64,000 bases of DNA from Arthrobacter jinronghuae (GTDB taxonomy: Bacteria; Actinomycetota; Actinomycetes; Actinomycetales; Micrococcaceae): the NCBI RefSeq assembly GCF_025244825.1, contig NZ_CP104263.1, forward strand, positions 3,348,001-3,412,000, read 5' to 3'. Position numbers and translations under genes: made by a program. Shown here piece after piece: positions 1 to 7,861 of this stretch. The notes under the pieces are model-generated. The model saw nothing but the letters and a program-made list of their open reading frames with translations. It had not been told where the DNA came from and searched no databases. Position 1 is the stretch's first letter; each line of letters starts with the position of its first letter.

Positions 1-823
1 CCGAAAGCGGGAGGGACATCAGGGGGATGAGGACAAGGCAAGCCCAGGGTCGCGCCTTCGGCCCGGCAGCGGCCAGAAGCGCGGCAAGGACCACCAGCTC
101 CAGAGCCCACCAGGCCAACCGTTGGTCGTTTATGAGGAAAGGGCCACCCCAGAAGGTGCGCTGCGCCCCGCCGCCTTGAAGATAGCTGGTGAGGGTGAAG
201 AAAACGCCAAGTACGGGCGCGCCGATGAGTACAACCTTTCGGAGCACGGGAGTCCGGATGGGGTCACCGGACAACGCCAGCAGGCCCGTTACGCCAAAGA
301 AGGCAAAAACCAGCGGATGAACGGGGATAGGTGGATCCGTAACTCCGAGGATGACCGCCAGGGCGACGCTTGCAGCGACGGAAGCCAGCTGCAGTCCTAT
401 GGCAGTAGTGCGTCGTCCGAATGCCCGGGCTCCGAACGCAACGATGGTCAGGATAAAAACGATGACTGCGGGAGTGGTGAACGCCCCGAACGGATGATCC
501 ACCAGGTTGTAGCTGTTCCAGCGGAACCACCGTCCCACCTCGCCGAGGACCATCATCACCAGTGCGAGCGCGGTACCGGAGATAGCCCCGACGGCAGCCA
601 TCCGGTCCCGACGGCGACTCGGCAGGACCTGGTTCACACGTGCAAGTGTTCCGTGCAAGACCATTTGTAAAAGTTCCAAGCGGGTTGGCTTCCCTCTCCC
701 CTCACCCGCCGCGACATCAAGCATCACACCCAGGAATTCCTCGCCGTGCCGCGCGCGCCAGCCGGCAGGGTAGGCGCGCAGTGCCCGTCGATACCTCTCC
801 TCCATTGCAGCTGATCCGTTCAT
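1..823 (-). CDS. Multi-pass membrane protein downstream of PadR (3' end outside window)
   Basis: The reading frame is open from an ATG at 823 to the window edge, so the C-terminus is missing. The N-terminus carries a short cytoplasmic segment with the motif RALRAYPAGWRARHGEEFL, seen in small actinobacterial membrane proteins encoded next to PadR regulators. Several hydrophobic segments follow, for example the stretches around 540-480 and 300-180. The start codon overlaps the PadR stop (ATGA at 820-823), so the two genes are translationally coupled and probably co-regulated by PadR. The biochemical role is unknown; a sensor or a partner of an efflux system is only a guess. Confidence 0.6.
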   Translation of the reverse strand, partial: MNGSAAMEERYRRALRAYPAGWRARHGEEFLGVMLDVAAGEGRGKPTRLELLQMVLHGTLARVNQVLPSRRRDRMAAVGAISGTALALVMMVLGEVGRWFRWNSYNLVDHPFGAFTTPAVIVFILTIVAFGARAFGRRTTAIGLQLASVAASVALAVILGVTDPPIPVHPLVFAFFGVTGLLALSGDPIRTPVLRKVVLIGAPVLGVFFTLTSYLQGGGAQRTFWGGPFLINDQRLAWWALELVVLAALLAAAGPKARPWACLVLIPLMSLPLS

Positions 824-1158
824 GCCAGCGCCCCCTTGGTCCTGATGCGTAGGCTCTGCCGGGCGGCAGCTGCGGCGGCCACCATCCGGTCCGCCTCCCT
901 GTTTAATGCGTCGGCTCCGTCGTCCGTCAGTGCGTAGTACCGGCGAAGCCGTCCCGCCACTACTTCCTCGCCGGCGTCCTGCACCAGACCCTCCTCCTGA
1001 AGGCGGTCCAATGTCGTATAGAGGCTGCCGGGCTTGAGCGACACCCTCCCGCCGGAAAGCTTCTTGGTTTCCGTCAGCAGGGAGTAGCCGTGGTGCCTGC
1101 CCTTGGCTAAGGCTGTCAGGATCAGGAAGGTCGGTTCGCGCATCTCTCGGGTGCTCAT
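820..1158 (-). CDS. PadR family transcriptional regulator
   Basis: About 112 aa with a winged-helix PadR domain: the N-terminal REPTFLILTALAKG and GYSLL motifs, then GSLYTTLDRLQEEGLV and a C-terminal coiled dimerisation part. I chose the ATG at 1158 (MSTREMREP), the usual start in this family. An upstream in-frame ATG at 1182 lies inside an AT-rich element that is more likely the promoter/operator, and an ATG at 1143 is also possible. It is the first gene of a two-gene operon with the membrane protein at 1-823. PadR proteins usually repress their own operon and respond to small aromatic or toxic ligands; the ligand is not evident here. Confidence 0.85.
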   Translation of the reverse strand: MSTREMREPTFLILTALAKGRHHGYSLLTETKKLSGGRVSLKPGSLYTTLDRLQEEGLVQDAGEEVVAGRLRRYYALTDDGADALNREADRMVAAAAAARQSLRIRTKGALA

Positions 1159-1161
1159 GGA

Positions 1162-1182
1162 AGCAATATATGTATATGACAT
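1162..1182 (-). promoter_or_regulatory. AT-rich near-palindrome before padR, candidate PadR operator
   Basis: The block ATATATGTATAT followed by GACAT stands out in this GC-rich context and sits just upstream of the chosen padR start. It is nearly self-complementary. PadR-family operators are often AT-rich palindromes over their own promoter; assignment here is inference. Confidence 0.4.
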
Positions 1183-1223
1183 GAGTATGGCAAGGACTTT
1201 CGGCCGCGATCACGACGTCCGAA

Positions 1224-1367
1224 TCCCTGCGGTTTGTCCGGATCCCTGCGCCGCGCAGCGCAGGGATTGCCACAAACCGCAGGGTTTTTCCCAAACCGCA
1301 GGGAATCTCGCCCGGATCGCCGAGTTGCGCTGCCGCACGGGAGGTCACTTGCCACAAACCGCAGGGA
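1224..1367. repeat. Four copies of a 12-13 bp CAAACCGCAGGGA repeat
   Basis: The 436-base gap between padR and the acetyltransferase gene contains CAAACCGCAGGG(A) at 1273-1284, 1292-1304 and 1355-1367, plus an inverted copy (TCCCTGCGGTTTG) at 1224-1236. Between them an inverted repeat of ATCCCTGCGC arms lies around 1242-1267. The repeats are close to identical although the spacers differ. No protein in this stretch looks real. They may be REP-like intergenic elements, a transcription-factor binding array, or a terminator region. Confidence 0.6.
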
Positions 1368-1594
1368 ATCGGGACCCGCAAGCCCTGGCAGCGGTGCAGC
1401 AACCGCGACCCAGCTTGCCGGTGTCCGCCGTCACGGCGGGCACCGGTTAGACTCTGGCTGAGAAGACGCGGCGGGTGCCACCAGCTGCAACGCGGCGGGT
1501 CGCCGACGCCGCCCCCTGCCGGGGCAGGCAACAGCACTTCGTCCCTAAAACACCCCGGAGCCCCGTCTCCGTTTCAAAGCTGGAAGAAGTAGAA

Positions 1595-2386
1595 ATGCCC
1601 GGTTCCACCCCTACCCCGCCGCCGATCCGGCTTCCGGGTCCGGTGCCGTTCACAGGTGCGGGCCAGCAGGCGACGACGGCGGCCCTGCCCCTTATCCCGG
1701 ACATCCGCGACACGCATCCCGCCGTCCGGGGCGGGCAGGACGGACCGCCCGCCCTCGATCCGCACCGGGTGAGCGTCCTCCGCGATGATCCGGGCAAAGG
1801 GGATGTCCGGGCCCTGCTCGCAGAGAACCGTGATCTGCTGTATCCCGCCGGAACAGTCGCCGCGGGCCTGACTCCGCCGTCCCTTCGGGACCCCTCGGTC
1901 ACTTTCTGGACGGTCCGGGAAGACGGTGCCCTGCTGGGCTGCGGCGCGTTGAAGGAACTTCCTCCCCTGTTCGGAGGCGCACCGGGTGAATACGGCGAAA
2001 TCACCTCGATGCGCACGGTCGAGTCTGCCCGCGGCCGGGGTGTTGCCCAGATGCTCCTGCAGCAGATCATCACGAACGCCCGCGCCCGCGGCTACATCGC
2101 GTTGCTGCTGGAAACCGGAACACAGGAGTTCTTCGCCTCGTCCCGGCGGCTGTATCAGCGCCACGGTTTCACCGTCTGCCCGCCGTTCGGCACTTACCGC
2201 GCCGACCCCAACAGCACCTTTATGTGCCTGAACCTGCGCGCCCCAGCGTCCGGCCCGGCGGAAGCCGCCGCCCCGGACGCAGCCCCGGCGGGCAAGGTCT
2301 ACGCCAAGCCCGGGACCCTGACGGGGATCCTGGCCGCGCAGCGGGCCCTGGCATCAGCCCCGATTCCGAACCCGAGACGCCGCTAG
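1595..2386 (+). CDS. GNAT family N-acetyltransferase with C-terminal tail
   Basis: 263 aa. The start at 1595 is preceded by GGAAGAAG at 1582-1589. A proline-rich N-terminus of about 60 residues leads into a GNAT fold: the acetyl-CoA loop is ARGRGVAQMLL, preceded by YGEITSMRTVE and followed by YIALLLETG and the YQRHGF motif typical of the fold's last strands. After the domain, an Ala/Pro-rich tail of about 45 residues ends in NPRRR. The GNAT part resembles the small-molecule acetyltransferases related to YsnE. Substrate unknown. It appears to be a single transcription unit. Confidence 0.82.
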   Translation: MPGSTPTPPPIRLPGPVPFTGAGQQATTAALPLIPDIRDTHPAVRGGQDGPPALDPHRVSVLRDDPGKGDVRALLAENRDLLYPAGTVAAGLTPPSLRDPSVTFWTVREDGALLGCGALKELPPLFGGAPGEYGEITSMRTVESARGRGVAQMLLQQIITNARARGYIALLLETGTQEFFASSRRLYQRHGFTVCPPFGTYRADPNSTFMCLNLRAPASGPAEAAAPDAAPAGKVYAKPGTLTGILAAQRALASAPIPNPRRR

Positions 2387-2466
2387 GGCCCATCTGCCAG
2401 GAACGCAGAAGGAACCCCCAGGCCCGGCAACAAGCCGAAGGGACCCCGCCGTCTAAACTGGCAGGC

Positions 2467-3708
2467 ATGGCATTATCAACGGCGGACCCGGCGTCCCGTC
2501 CCCGCACCCGGATCCTCTGGCTCGCCCTCGGCCTGCCCGCCGCCCTGGTCCTGGTGGTTCTCGGCGCCCAGATCCACGGGCTGGATTTCACCGTGTACCG
2601 CGAAGGGGCCCGGGCCTTCCTGGGCCTGGGCGAGCACCGGCTGTATGACCCGAGCCTGGTCGAAACGGACACCCGCGGCCTGCCGTTCACGTATCCGCCC
2701 TTCGCCGCCCTGCTGCTGACGCCGTTCGCGGTTCTCCCCGAGGCCGTGGGGCTGGTCCTGCTGACGGCGACGTCGTGCGCCTGCCTGGTGCTGACCGCCT
2801 TCCTGGTTGCGCGCTACCTCACGGAAAACGAGGTGCTGCCGCCGCGGCTGCACACCGCCCTGGGCGGCAGCGCCGGCGTCGCGGTCCTCGCCACCCTGCT
2901 GATCGGCGTGCTCGGACCGTGGCGGGAAGGACTGGGCTTCGGCCAGATCAACCCGATGCTGATGCTCCTGATCGTCGCGGACCTGCTCCGGCCGGCGTCG
3001 TCAAAGATTCCGCGCGGCATCCTCATCGGGCTCGCCGCCGGCATCAAGCTCACCCCGCTGGCCTTCGGGCTGATCTTCCTGGTCCGCCGCGACTGGCGGG
3101 CCATCCTGACGATGGGCGCCACGTTCGCCGCCACTATTGCCGTCGGCTGGCTCGCGTCGCCGGAGCAGTCGCGGACCTTCTGGTTCGACTCGCTCTTCAA
3201 TTCCGACCGCGTCGGGGACACCACGGACATGTACAACGTGTCGCTGAATTCGCTCCTCGCGCATGTCGGGACACCCGAGGCGCTGCAGCGTCCGCTCTGG
3301 CTGCTGGCCTCGGCCGCCGTCGTCGTGCTGGGCTTCTTCGCCATCCGCCGCTCGGACGCGCGCGGTGACACGGTGGCGGCAATCAGCGCGAACGCCGTCG
3401 TGATGCTCGCGATCTCGCCGATTTCCTGGTTCCATCACTGGGTCTGGATTGCGCTGGTGCTGCCGGCGCTGTGGGTGGCGGTACGACGACGGCGGGCCGG
3501 GGTCCGCGGCGCGGGCATCGCCCTGCTAGTGGTGTTGGTGCCGGTGTTTATGCTGTCCTCGATCACCGTCACCATGATGCTGACCGGCGTCGTCAGCGGC
3601 CAGGGCCCGGCGGCGCTGGAGCTGTTCACAAGCCTGGGCGTCGTGCTGCCGGTCGCCGCGCTGGCGTTCTGGGCCACCGCGCCGGTGCCGGCGCGTTCGG
3701 CCGGCTAA
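2467..3708 (+). CDS. DUF2029 / glycosyltransferase family 87 membrane protein
   Basis: 413 aa with about ten hydrophobic segments. The N-terminal half has the GT87 signature region: DFTVYREGARAFL, then LYDP and FTYPPFAALLLTPFAVLP. This family (alpha-1,2-mannosyltransferases such as PimE) uses polyprenyl-phosphate mannose on the outer face of the membrane to build mannolipids or cell-wall glycans. The start at 2467 (ATG, MALSTADP) is chosen because the first membrane segment begins soon after; no strong ribosome binding site is visible. It stands alone between the acetyltransferase and an SDR gene. Confidence 0.82.
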   Translation: MALSTADPASRPRTRILWLALGLPAALVLVVLGAQIHGLDFTVYREGARAFLGLGEHRLYDPSLVETDTRGLPFTYPPFAALLLTPFAVLPEAVGLVLLTATSCACLVLTAFLVARYLTENEVLPPRLHTALGGSAGVAVLATLLIGVLGPWREGLGFGQINPMLMLLIVADLLRPASSKIPRGILIGLAAGIKLTPLAFGLIFLVRRDWRAILTMGATFAATIAVGWLASPEQSRTFWFDSLFNSDRVGDTTDMYNVSLNSLLAHVGTPEALQRPLWLLASAAVVVLGFFAIRRSDARGDTVAAISANAVVMLAISPISWFHHWVWIALVLPALWVAVRRRRAGVRGAGIALLVVLVPVFMLSSITVTMMLTGVVSGQGPAALELFTSLGVVLPVAALAFWATAPVPARSAG

Positions 3709-3828
3709 AAGCGGCCCGGCGAAAATCGAGTACATTCTGCTCCCCACCGGATGGCACCGCATGTTAGCTTGTCGGGCACTGTCGGGAATCAACGGCGTTT
3801 CCTGACTCGACGCATGAAGGAGTCCCTC

Positions 3829-4641
3829 ATGGGCAAGCTCGACGGAAAAGTAGCGTTCATCACCGGTGCGGCACGAGGCCAGGGGCGAAGCCACGCCATC
3901 AAGCTGGCGGAGGAGGGTGCCGACATCATTGCCGTCGACATCTGCAGTCAAATTGAGTCGGTCGAATACGACATGGCGACCCCGGAGGACCTTGCCGAGA
4001 CGGTGCGCCTCGTCGAAGCTCTCGACCGCCGGATCTTCGCCCAGCAGGCTGATGTACGCGACCTCGCCGCGCTCGAGAAGGCGGTCAAGGAGGGCGAGGT
4101 TACCGTCGGCCCCATCGACATCATCCTGGCCAACGCAGGCATTGCACCTCTCGGACTGAGTGGTGATCGCGAGCAGCCTTTCCTCGATGTCATCGACGTC
4201 AACCTCACAGGCGTCTACAACACGGTGATTGCTGCTGTGCCAAACCTCATCGCGAAGCAGGCGGGCTCCATCGTCCTGACGAGTTCCACCCAGGGCCTCA
4301 AGGGAACCGGCGGCAACGGTGGAGCCGGAACCGGCTATGCCGCCGCCAAACACGGAGTCGTGGGGCTCATGCGATCGTTCGCCAACTGGCTCAGCCCGCA
4401 GAACATTCGCGTCAACTCGATCCACCCGACGGGAGTCGCGACCCCCATGGTCCAGAATCCGGTCCTCGAGAAGCTGTTCGCCGACAACCCGGACAGCGGC
4501 GATGCGGTCAAGAACCTGATGCCTGTTCCGTGGGTCGAGGCCATCGATATCTCCAACGCGATTGCTTTCCTGGTGAGCGACGACGCCCGGTATATCACCG
4601 GCGTGACTCTCCCCGTGGACGCGGGCTTCAACGCCCGATGA
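3829..4641 (+). CDS. Mycofactocin-coupled type SDR family oxidoreductase
   Basis: 270 aa, ATG at 3829 preceded by GAAGGAG at 3816-3822. It has the SDR cofactor motif TGAARGQGR, the NAG strand motif ILANAGIAPL, the catalytic serine region LTSSTQG and the Y-x-x-x-K pair in GYAAAKHG. Between the second and third strands lies an insertion (CSQIESVEYDMATPEDL onward, about 25 residues) characteristic of the mycofactocin-coupled SDR subfamily, whose NAD is bound without exchange and re-oxidised by mycofactocin. No mycofactocin genes are in the window. A GC hairpin at 4667-4702 probably ends its transcript. The base composition looks slightly less GC-rich than its neighbours. Confidence 0.85.
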   Translation: MGKLDGKVAFITGAARGQGRSHAIKLAEEGADIIAVDICSQIESVEYDMATPEDLAETVRLVEALDRRIFAQQADVRDLAALEKAVKEGEVTVGPIDIILANAGIAPLGLSGDREQPFLDVIDVNLTGVYNTVIAAVPNLIAKQAGSIVLTSSTQGLKGTGGNGGAGTGYAAAKHGVVGLMRSFANWLSPQNIRVNSIHPTGVATPMVQNPVLEKLFADNPDSGDAVKNLMPVPWVEAIDISNAIAFLVSDDARYITGVTLPVDAGFNAR

Positions 4642-4666
4642 GGCCGAGGGACCCGCGTGTGGAGGA

Positions 4667-4702
4667 GGCCGGCCGGGCCCTTCGGAGCGGGCCCGGCCGG
4701 CC
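4667..4702 (+). terminator. GC-rich perfect hairpin after the SDR gene
   Basis: Arms GGCCGGCCGGGCCC (4667-4680) and its exact complement (4689-4702) surround an 8-base loop. There is no following T run, so it may be a weak or Rho-assisted terminator. Confidence 0.6.
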
Positions 4703-4766
4703 ATCCACCGCATGGATACCTGCCATAGGAAAAGAGCGCTTCCACAACTACGTGGTGACGATCACA

Positions 4767-4795
4767 GTTAGGTTCTGAAAAGCTCCGCACCTAAC
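4767..4795 (+). promoter_or_regulatory. Inverted repeat directly before the catabolic operon
   Basis: GTTAGGT (4767-4773) and ACCTAAC (4789-4795) are perfect complements separated by 15 bases, just ahead of the first gene's start at 4800. It may be a binding site for the LysR protein encoded at 11141-12097, or an RNA hairpin that covers the ribosome binding site. A smaller CCAC/GTGG pair sits at 4742-4755. Confidence 0.4.
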
Positions 4796-4799
4796 GATT

Positions 4800-5831
4800 G
4801 TGAGAAAGCCCGTGGAACGACTGCTCTCCCATCTGGCACACCTGGAAATCACCAGCCCCGACGTCGAGGCCTCCACCCGGTTCTACGTGGAGAAGTTCGG
4901 CATGCGCCTGGTGGATTCCCTTGACGGCGTTTCCTATCTGCGCTGCTGGGGTGACCACTACCGGTACAGCCTGGTGGTGCGGCCAGGGGAAGAACCGTCC
5001 CTGGCGAACATGGCCTGGCGCACGGCCTCCGCTGAGGCACTCGAGGCGGCGGCGGCAAACGTGGAAGCCGCGGGTGTGCAGGGCGAATGGATTCCGGGCG
5101 GGCACGCGCACGGCAAGGCCTATCAGTTCACCGGCCCCTACGGGCACCCGATGAAACTGTTCTACGAAGTGGAACCGTATGTAGCGGAACCCGACTGGAA
5201 ATCCATCTACCCGGACCGGCCGGAACGGCGGAGCAGCCATGCCGCGGCACCGCGCTTCCTGGATCACGTGACCGTGGCCAGCAGCGATGTCACCGGGTTC
5301 GCCGACTGGTACAGCGCTGCCCTGGGCTTCCGGATCATGGCCTTCACCACCTTGGACGAGGCGCCGATCACCGTCTTCTCCGTGCTTACCACCAATGAAA
5401 AATCGCACGATTTGGGGGTGGTCATGGATACCTCGGGCCGGGCCGGGCGCGTCAACCACATCGCGTTCTGGGTGGATTCCCATGAGGACCTGCTCCGCGC
5501 CGCAGACGTGTTGATGGAAAACGGCACCCCGATGGAATACGGCCCCTCCATCCACGGCATCGGAGAGCAGAACTTCCTGTACTTCCGGGAGCCGAGTGCG
5601 CTGCGGGTGGAACTGAACTCGGGCGGCTACCGCAACTACGTGCCGGACTGGGAGCCGCGCACCTGGACGCCTTCCCAGGGATCAAACAACTTCTACCGCA
5701 ACGGGGCCATGCCGCATTCGCTGACCGAATCCTTCCCGTTGGCGGACGGGTTCACCGCCACGGAGGAAGGCGCCTCGGAGGAAATGAAACAAGCGCTGAT
5801 CAACCCCTACGCCAAGCACGGCAGGGGCTAA
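4800..5831 (+). CDS. Extradiol ring-cleavage dioxygenase (VOC family, catechol 2,3-dioxygenase type)
   Basis: 343 aa made of two VOC modules. The second carries the 2-His-1-carboxylate metal site at H156 (FLDHVTV), H220 (VNHIAF) and E271 (RVELNSGG), spaced as in catechol 2,3-dioxygenases, so it should cleave an ortho-dihydroxylated ring by the meta route using Fe(II) or Mn(II). The GTG at 4800 is used here; a second GTG at 4812 with GAGAAAG upstream is an alternative. It is the first gene of a tightly packed operon that continues with hydrolases and a monooxygenase. The exact ring substrate cannot be read from the sequence. Confidence 0.85.
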   Translation: MRKPVERLLSHLAHLEITSPDVEASTRFYVEKFGMRLVDSLDGVSYLRCWGDHYRYSLVVRPGEEPSLANMAWRTASAEALEAAAANVEAAGVQGEWIPGGHAHGKAYQFTGPYGHPMKLFYEVEPYVAEPDWKSIYPDRPERRSSHAAAPRFLDHVTVASSDVTGFADWYSAALGFRIMAFTTLDEAPITVFSVLTTNEKSHDLGVVMDTSGRAGRVNHIAFWVDSHEDLLRAADVLMENGTPMEYGPSIHGIGEQNFLYFREPSALRVELNSGGYRNYVPDWEPRTWTPSQGSNNFYRNGAMPHSLTESFPLADGFTATEEGASEEMKQALINPYAKHGRG

Positions 5832-5835
5832 GTCG

Positions 5836-6810
5836 ATGACCTACTCGCTGATCACGTTCCGGGACCCGGGCACCGGTGAGACCCGGGCCGGACTGGAATC
5901 CGGCGGCCGTGTCCTGCCGCTGACGGACACGAACCTGGACCTGCCCGGAAGCAGGGTCACCCTGGAAGCGGTAATCGAACACTGGGACAAGGCCGAGGGC
6001 CAGCTGGACCGGCTCGCGGAAGAGTCCCCCGGTGAGTCCGCCGGCTGGCTGGACTACGCGGACCTCACGGTGCTTGTGCCGCTGCGGCCGCAGCAGGTCC
6101 TGCAGGCCGGGGCGAATTACCGCCAGCACGTGATCGACCTGGCAGTGGCGCACCGCGACGGTGAAGGCACGGAGGAGGAGATCCGGGCACGGACCGCCGC
6201 CACGATGGACCGGCGGGCCGGCGAGGGTACCCCGTACTTTTTCATCGGCCTCCCGACGGCGATGGCCTCCGCCACCGAGGATCTGGTGCTCCCGGGTTAC
6301 AGCCAGTCCCATGACTGGGAACTGGAGCTCGCCGCCGTCGTCGGCAAGCGGGCGTTCCGTGTGAGCCCCGAGGAGGCCCTGGATTACGTCTTCGGCTACA
6401 CGATGGTCAACGACATCACTACCCGGGACCTGGTCTTCCGCAAGGACATGCCGGCCATCGGCAGTGACTGGTACCGGTCCAAGAACGCCCCGGGTTTCCT
6501 GCCGACCGGACCGCTGGTGCTGCCCGCAAAGTTCGTGGCGGATCCGCAGGACCTGATGGTGACGCTGCGGCTGAACGGCGAAACCATGCAGTCGGAATCG
6601 ACCGCCGACATGATCTTCACCGTGGCCCAGCTGGTTTCGCATGCTTCCCAGCAGATGCCGCTGCTGCCCGGGGACCTGGTCCTGACCGGCAGCCCCGCCG
6701 GCAACGGGGCGCACTGGGGGCGGCTGCTCCGCGACGGCGACGTTATGGAAGGCACGATTACCGGGTTGGGAACGCAGCTTGTGCGCTGCAGGGATGAGGT
6801 GGCACCGTGA
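5836..6810 (+). CDS. Fumarylacetoacetate hydrolase family protein
   Basis: 324 aa, beginning four bases after the dioxygenase stop. The FAH fold occupies roughly residues 75-320, with metal-binding acidic residues in DWELELAAVVGKR and MVNDITTRDL, and the C-terminal GDLVLTGSPAG motif. Members hydrolyse or isomerise/decarboxylate ring-fission products (acylpyruvase, HpaG-like or hydroxymuconate hydrolase activities). Its position next to the extradiol dioxygenase suggests it acts on the cleavage product. The 3' end overlaps the following gene's GTG start by four bases. Confidence 0.85.
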   Translation: MTYSLITFRDPGTGETRAGLESGGRVLPLTDTNLDLPGSRVTLEAVIEHWDKAEGQLDRLAEESPGESAGWLDYADLTVLVPLRPQQVLQAGANYRQHVIDLAVAHRDGEGTEEEIRARTAATMDRRAGEGTPYFFIGLPTAMASATEDLVLPGYSQSHDWELELAAVVGKRAFRVSPEEALDYVFGYTMVNDITTRDLVFRKDMPAIGSDWYRSKNAPGFLPTGPLVLPAKFVADPQDLMVTLRLNGETMQSESTADMIFTVAQLVSHASQQMPLLPGDLVLTGSPAGNGAHWGRLLRDGDVMEGTITGLGTQLVRCRDEVAP

Positions 6811-7817
6811 CCGGAATCAACGCCGAAGACCAGGAGCTGATCCGCCGCGACGACGCGCTGGGAAGCATCGAGGCGATGGCGGCTGCGCACAACAACTGGG
6901 GGCGTTGGGGGCCGGATGACGTCCTGGGCACGCTGAACTTCATCGACGAGGCGAAGCGGGTGGAGGCAGCCCGGCTGGTCCGCACCGGCCAGACATTCTC
7001 CCTGTCCCAGCCGTTCAATACCGACGGTCCGCAGAAGGGCTGGCGCCGCCGCATCAACCCCGTCCACACCATGACCGACACGGGAACGGAAGCCGAATTC
7101 GGCAACCAGGGATTTCCGCACGGCATCGGAGGAGCCGACGACTTCATCGCGATGCCGCTGCAGTGCTCCACGCAGTGGGACGGGCTCGGCCACATTTTCG
7201 ACCGGGGAAAGGCCTGGAACGGCCGGCGGGCGGGGCAGGTGGTGACCAGCGAAGGTGACCAGCTCACCGGAATCCAGACCGCGGCGGCCCGGATCGTCAC
7301 CCGGGGCGTGCTGCTCGACGTCGGCCGGGCGCTGGGACCCGGCGCGGGCAGCGACGACGGGGAGCTGCCGGACGGATTCGCCATCACCGCCGAGCACATC
7401 GAGGCCACCATCGAGAAGCAGGGGCCCAGCTCGGAGATCCGGCGCGGTGACATCGTGGTGCTGCGCACCGGCCAGTATGCCCGGACCCTGCGGCAGGGGT
7501 GGGGGGACTATGCGGGCGGGCCGGCGCCGGGGCTTTCCTTCAGCATGGCGCCCTGGCTGCATCGCAGCGAGATCGCCGGGATCGCCACCGACACGTGGGG
7601 TTTCGAGGTCCGGCCGAACGAGTTCGACACCGCGTTCCAGCCGCTGCACCAGATCGCCATCCCCAACCTCGGCCTTTATCTGGGCGAAATGTGGGACCCG
7701 GAGCAGCTTGCCGCGTCCTGCGCGGCGGACGGCCAATATGACTTTCTGCTGACCGCGGCTCCGCTGCCGATCACCGGTGCCGTCGGCTCGCCGGTTAATC
7801 CCATCGCCTTGAAGTAA
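6807..7817 (+). CDS. Cyclase family protein (kynurenine-formamidase-like metal hydrolase)
   Basis: 336 aa, GTG start at 6807 overlapping the preceding TGA. It matches the long form of the cyclase family (PF04199): WGPDDVLGTLNF near residue 32, CSTQWDGLGHI near residue 120 in place of the canonical metal-binding motif, and RGDIVVLRTGQ later. Family members are metal-dependent hydrolases of N-formyl or lactone/enol substrates. In this operon it may hydrolyse a deformylation or lactone step of the catabolic route. It is not the short KynB type, so kynurenine itself is not implied. Confidence 0.8.
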   Translation: MTGINAEDQELIRRDDALGSIEAMAAAHNNWGRWGPDDVLGTLNFIDEAKRVEAARLVRTGQTFSLSQPFNTDGPQKGWRRRINPVHTMTDTGTEAEFGNQGFPHGIGGADDFIAMPLQCSTQWDGLGHIFDRGKAWNGRRAGQVVTSEGDQLTGIQTAAARIVTRGVLLDVGRALGPGAGSDDGELPDGFAITAEHIEATIEKQGPSSEIRRGDIVVLRTGQYARTLRQGWGDYAGGPAPGLSFSMAPWLHRSEIAGIATDTWGFEVRPNEFDTAFQPLHQIAIPNLGLYLGEMWDPEQLAASCAADGQYDFLLTAAPLPITGAVGSPVNPIALK

Positions 7818-7861
7818 GCCGTTACATAATCCGCCGGAATGAAAACAAGGGAGTTTGCATC

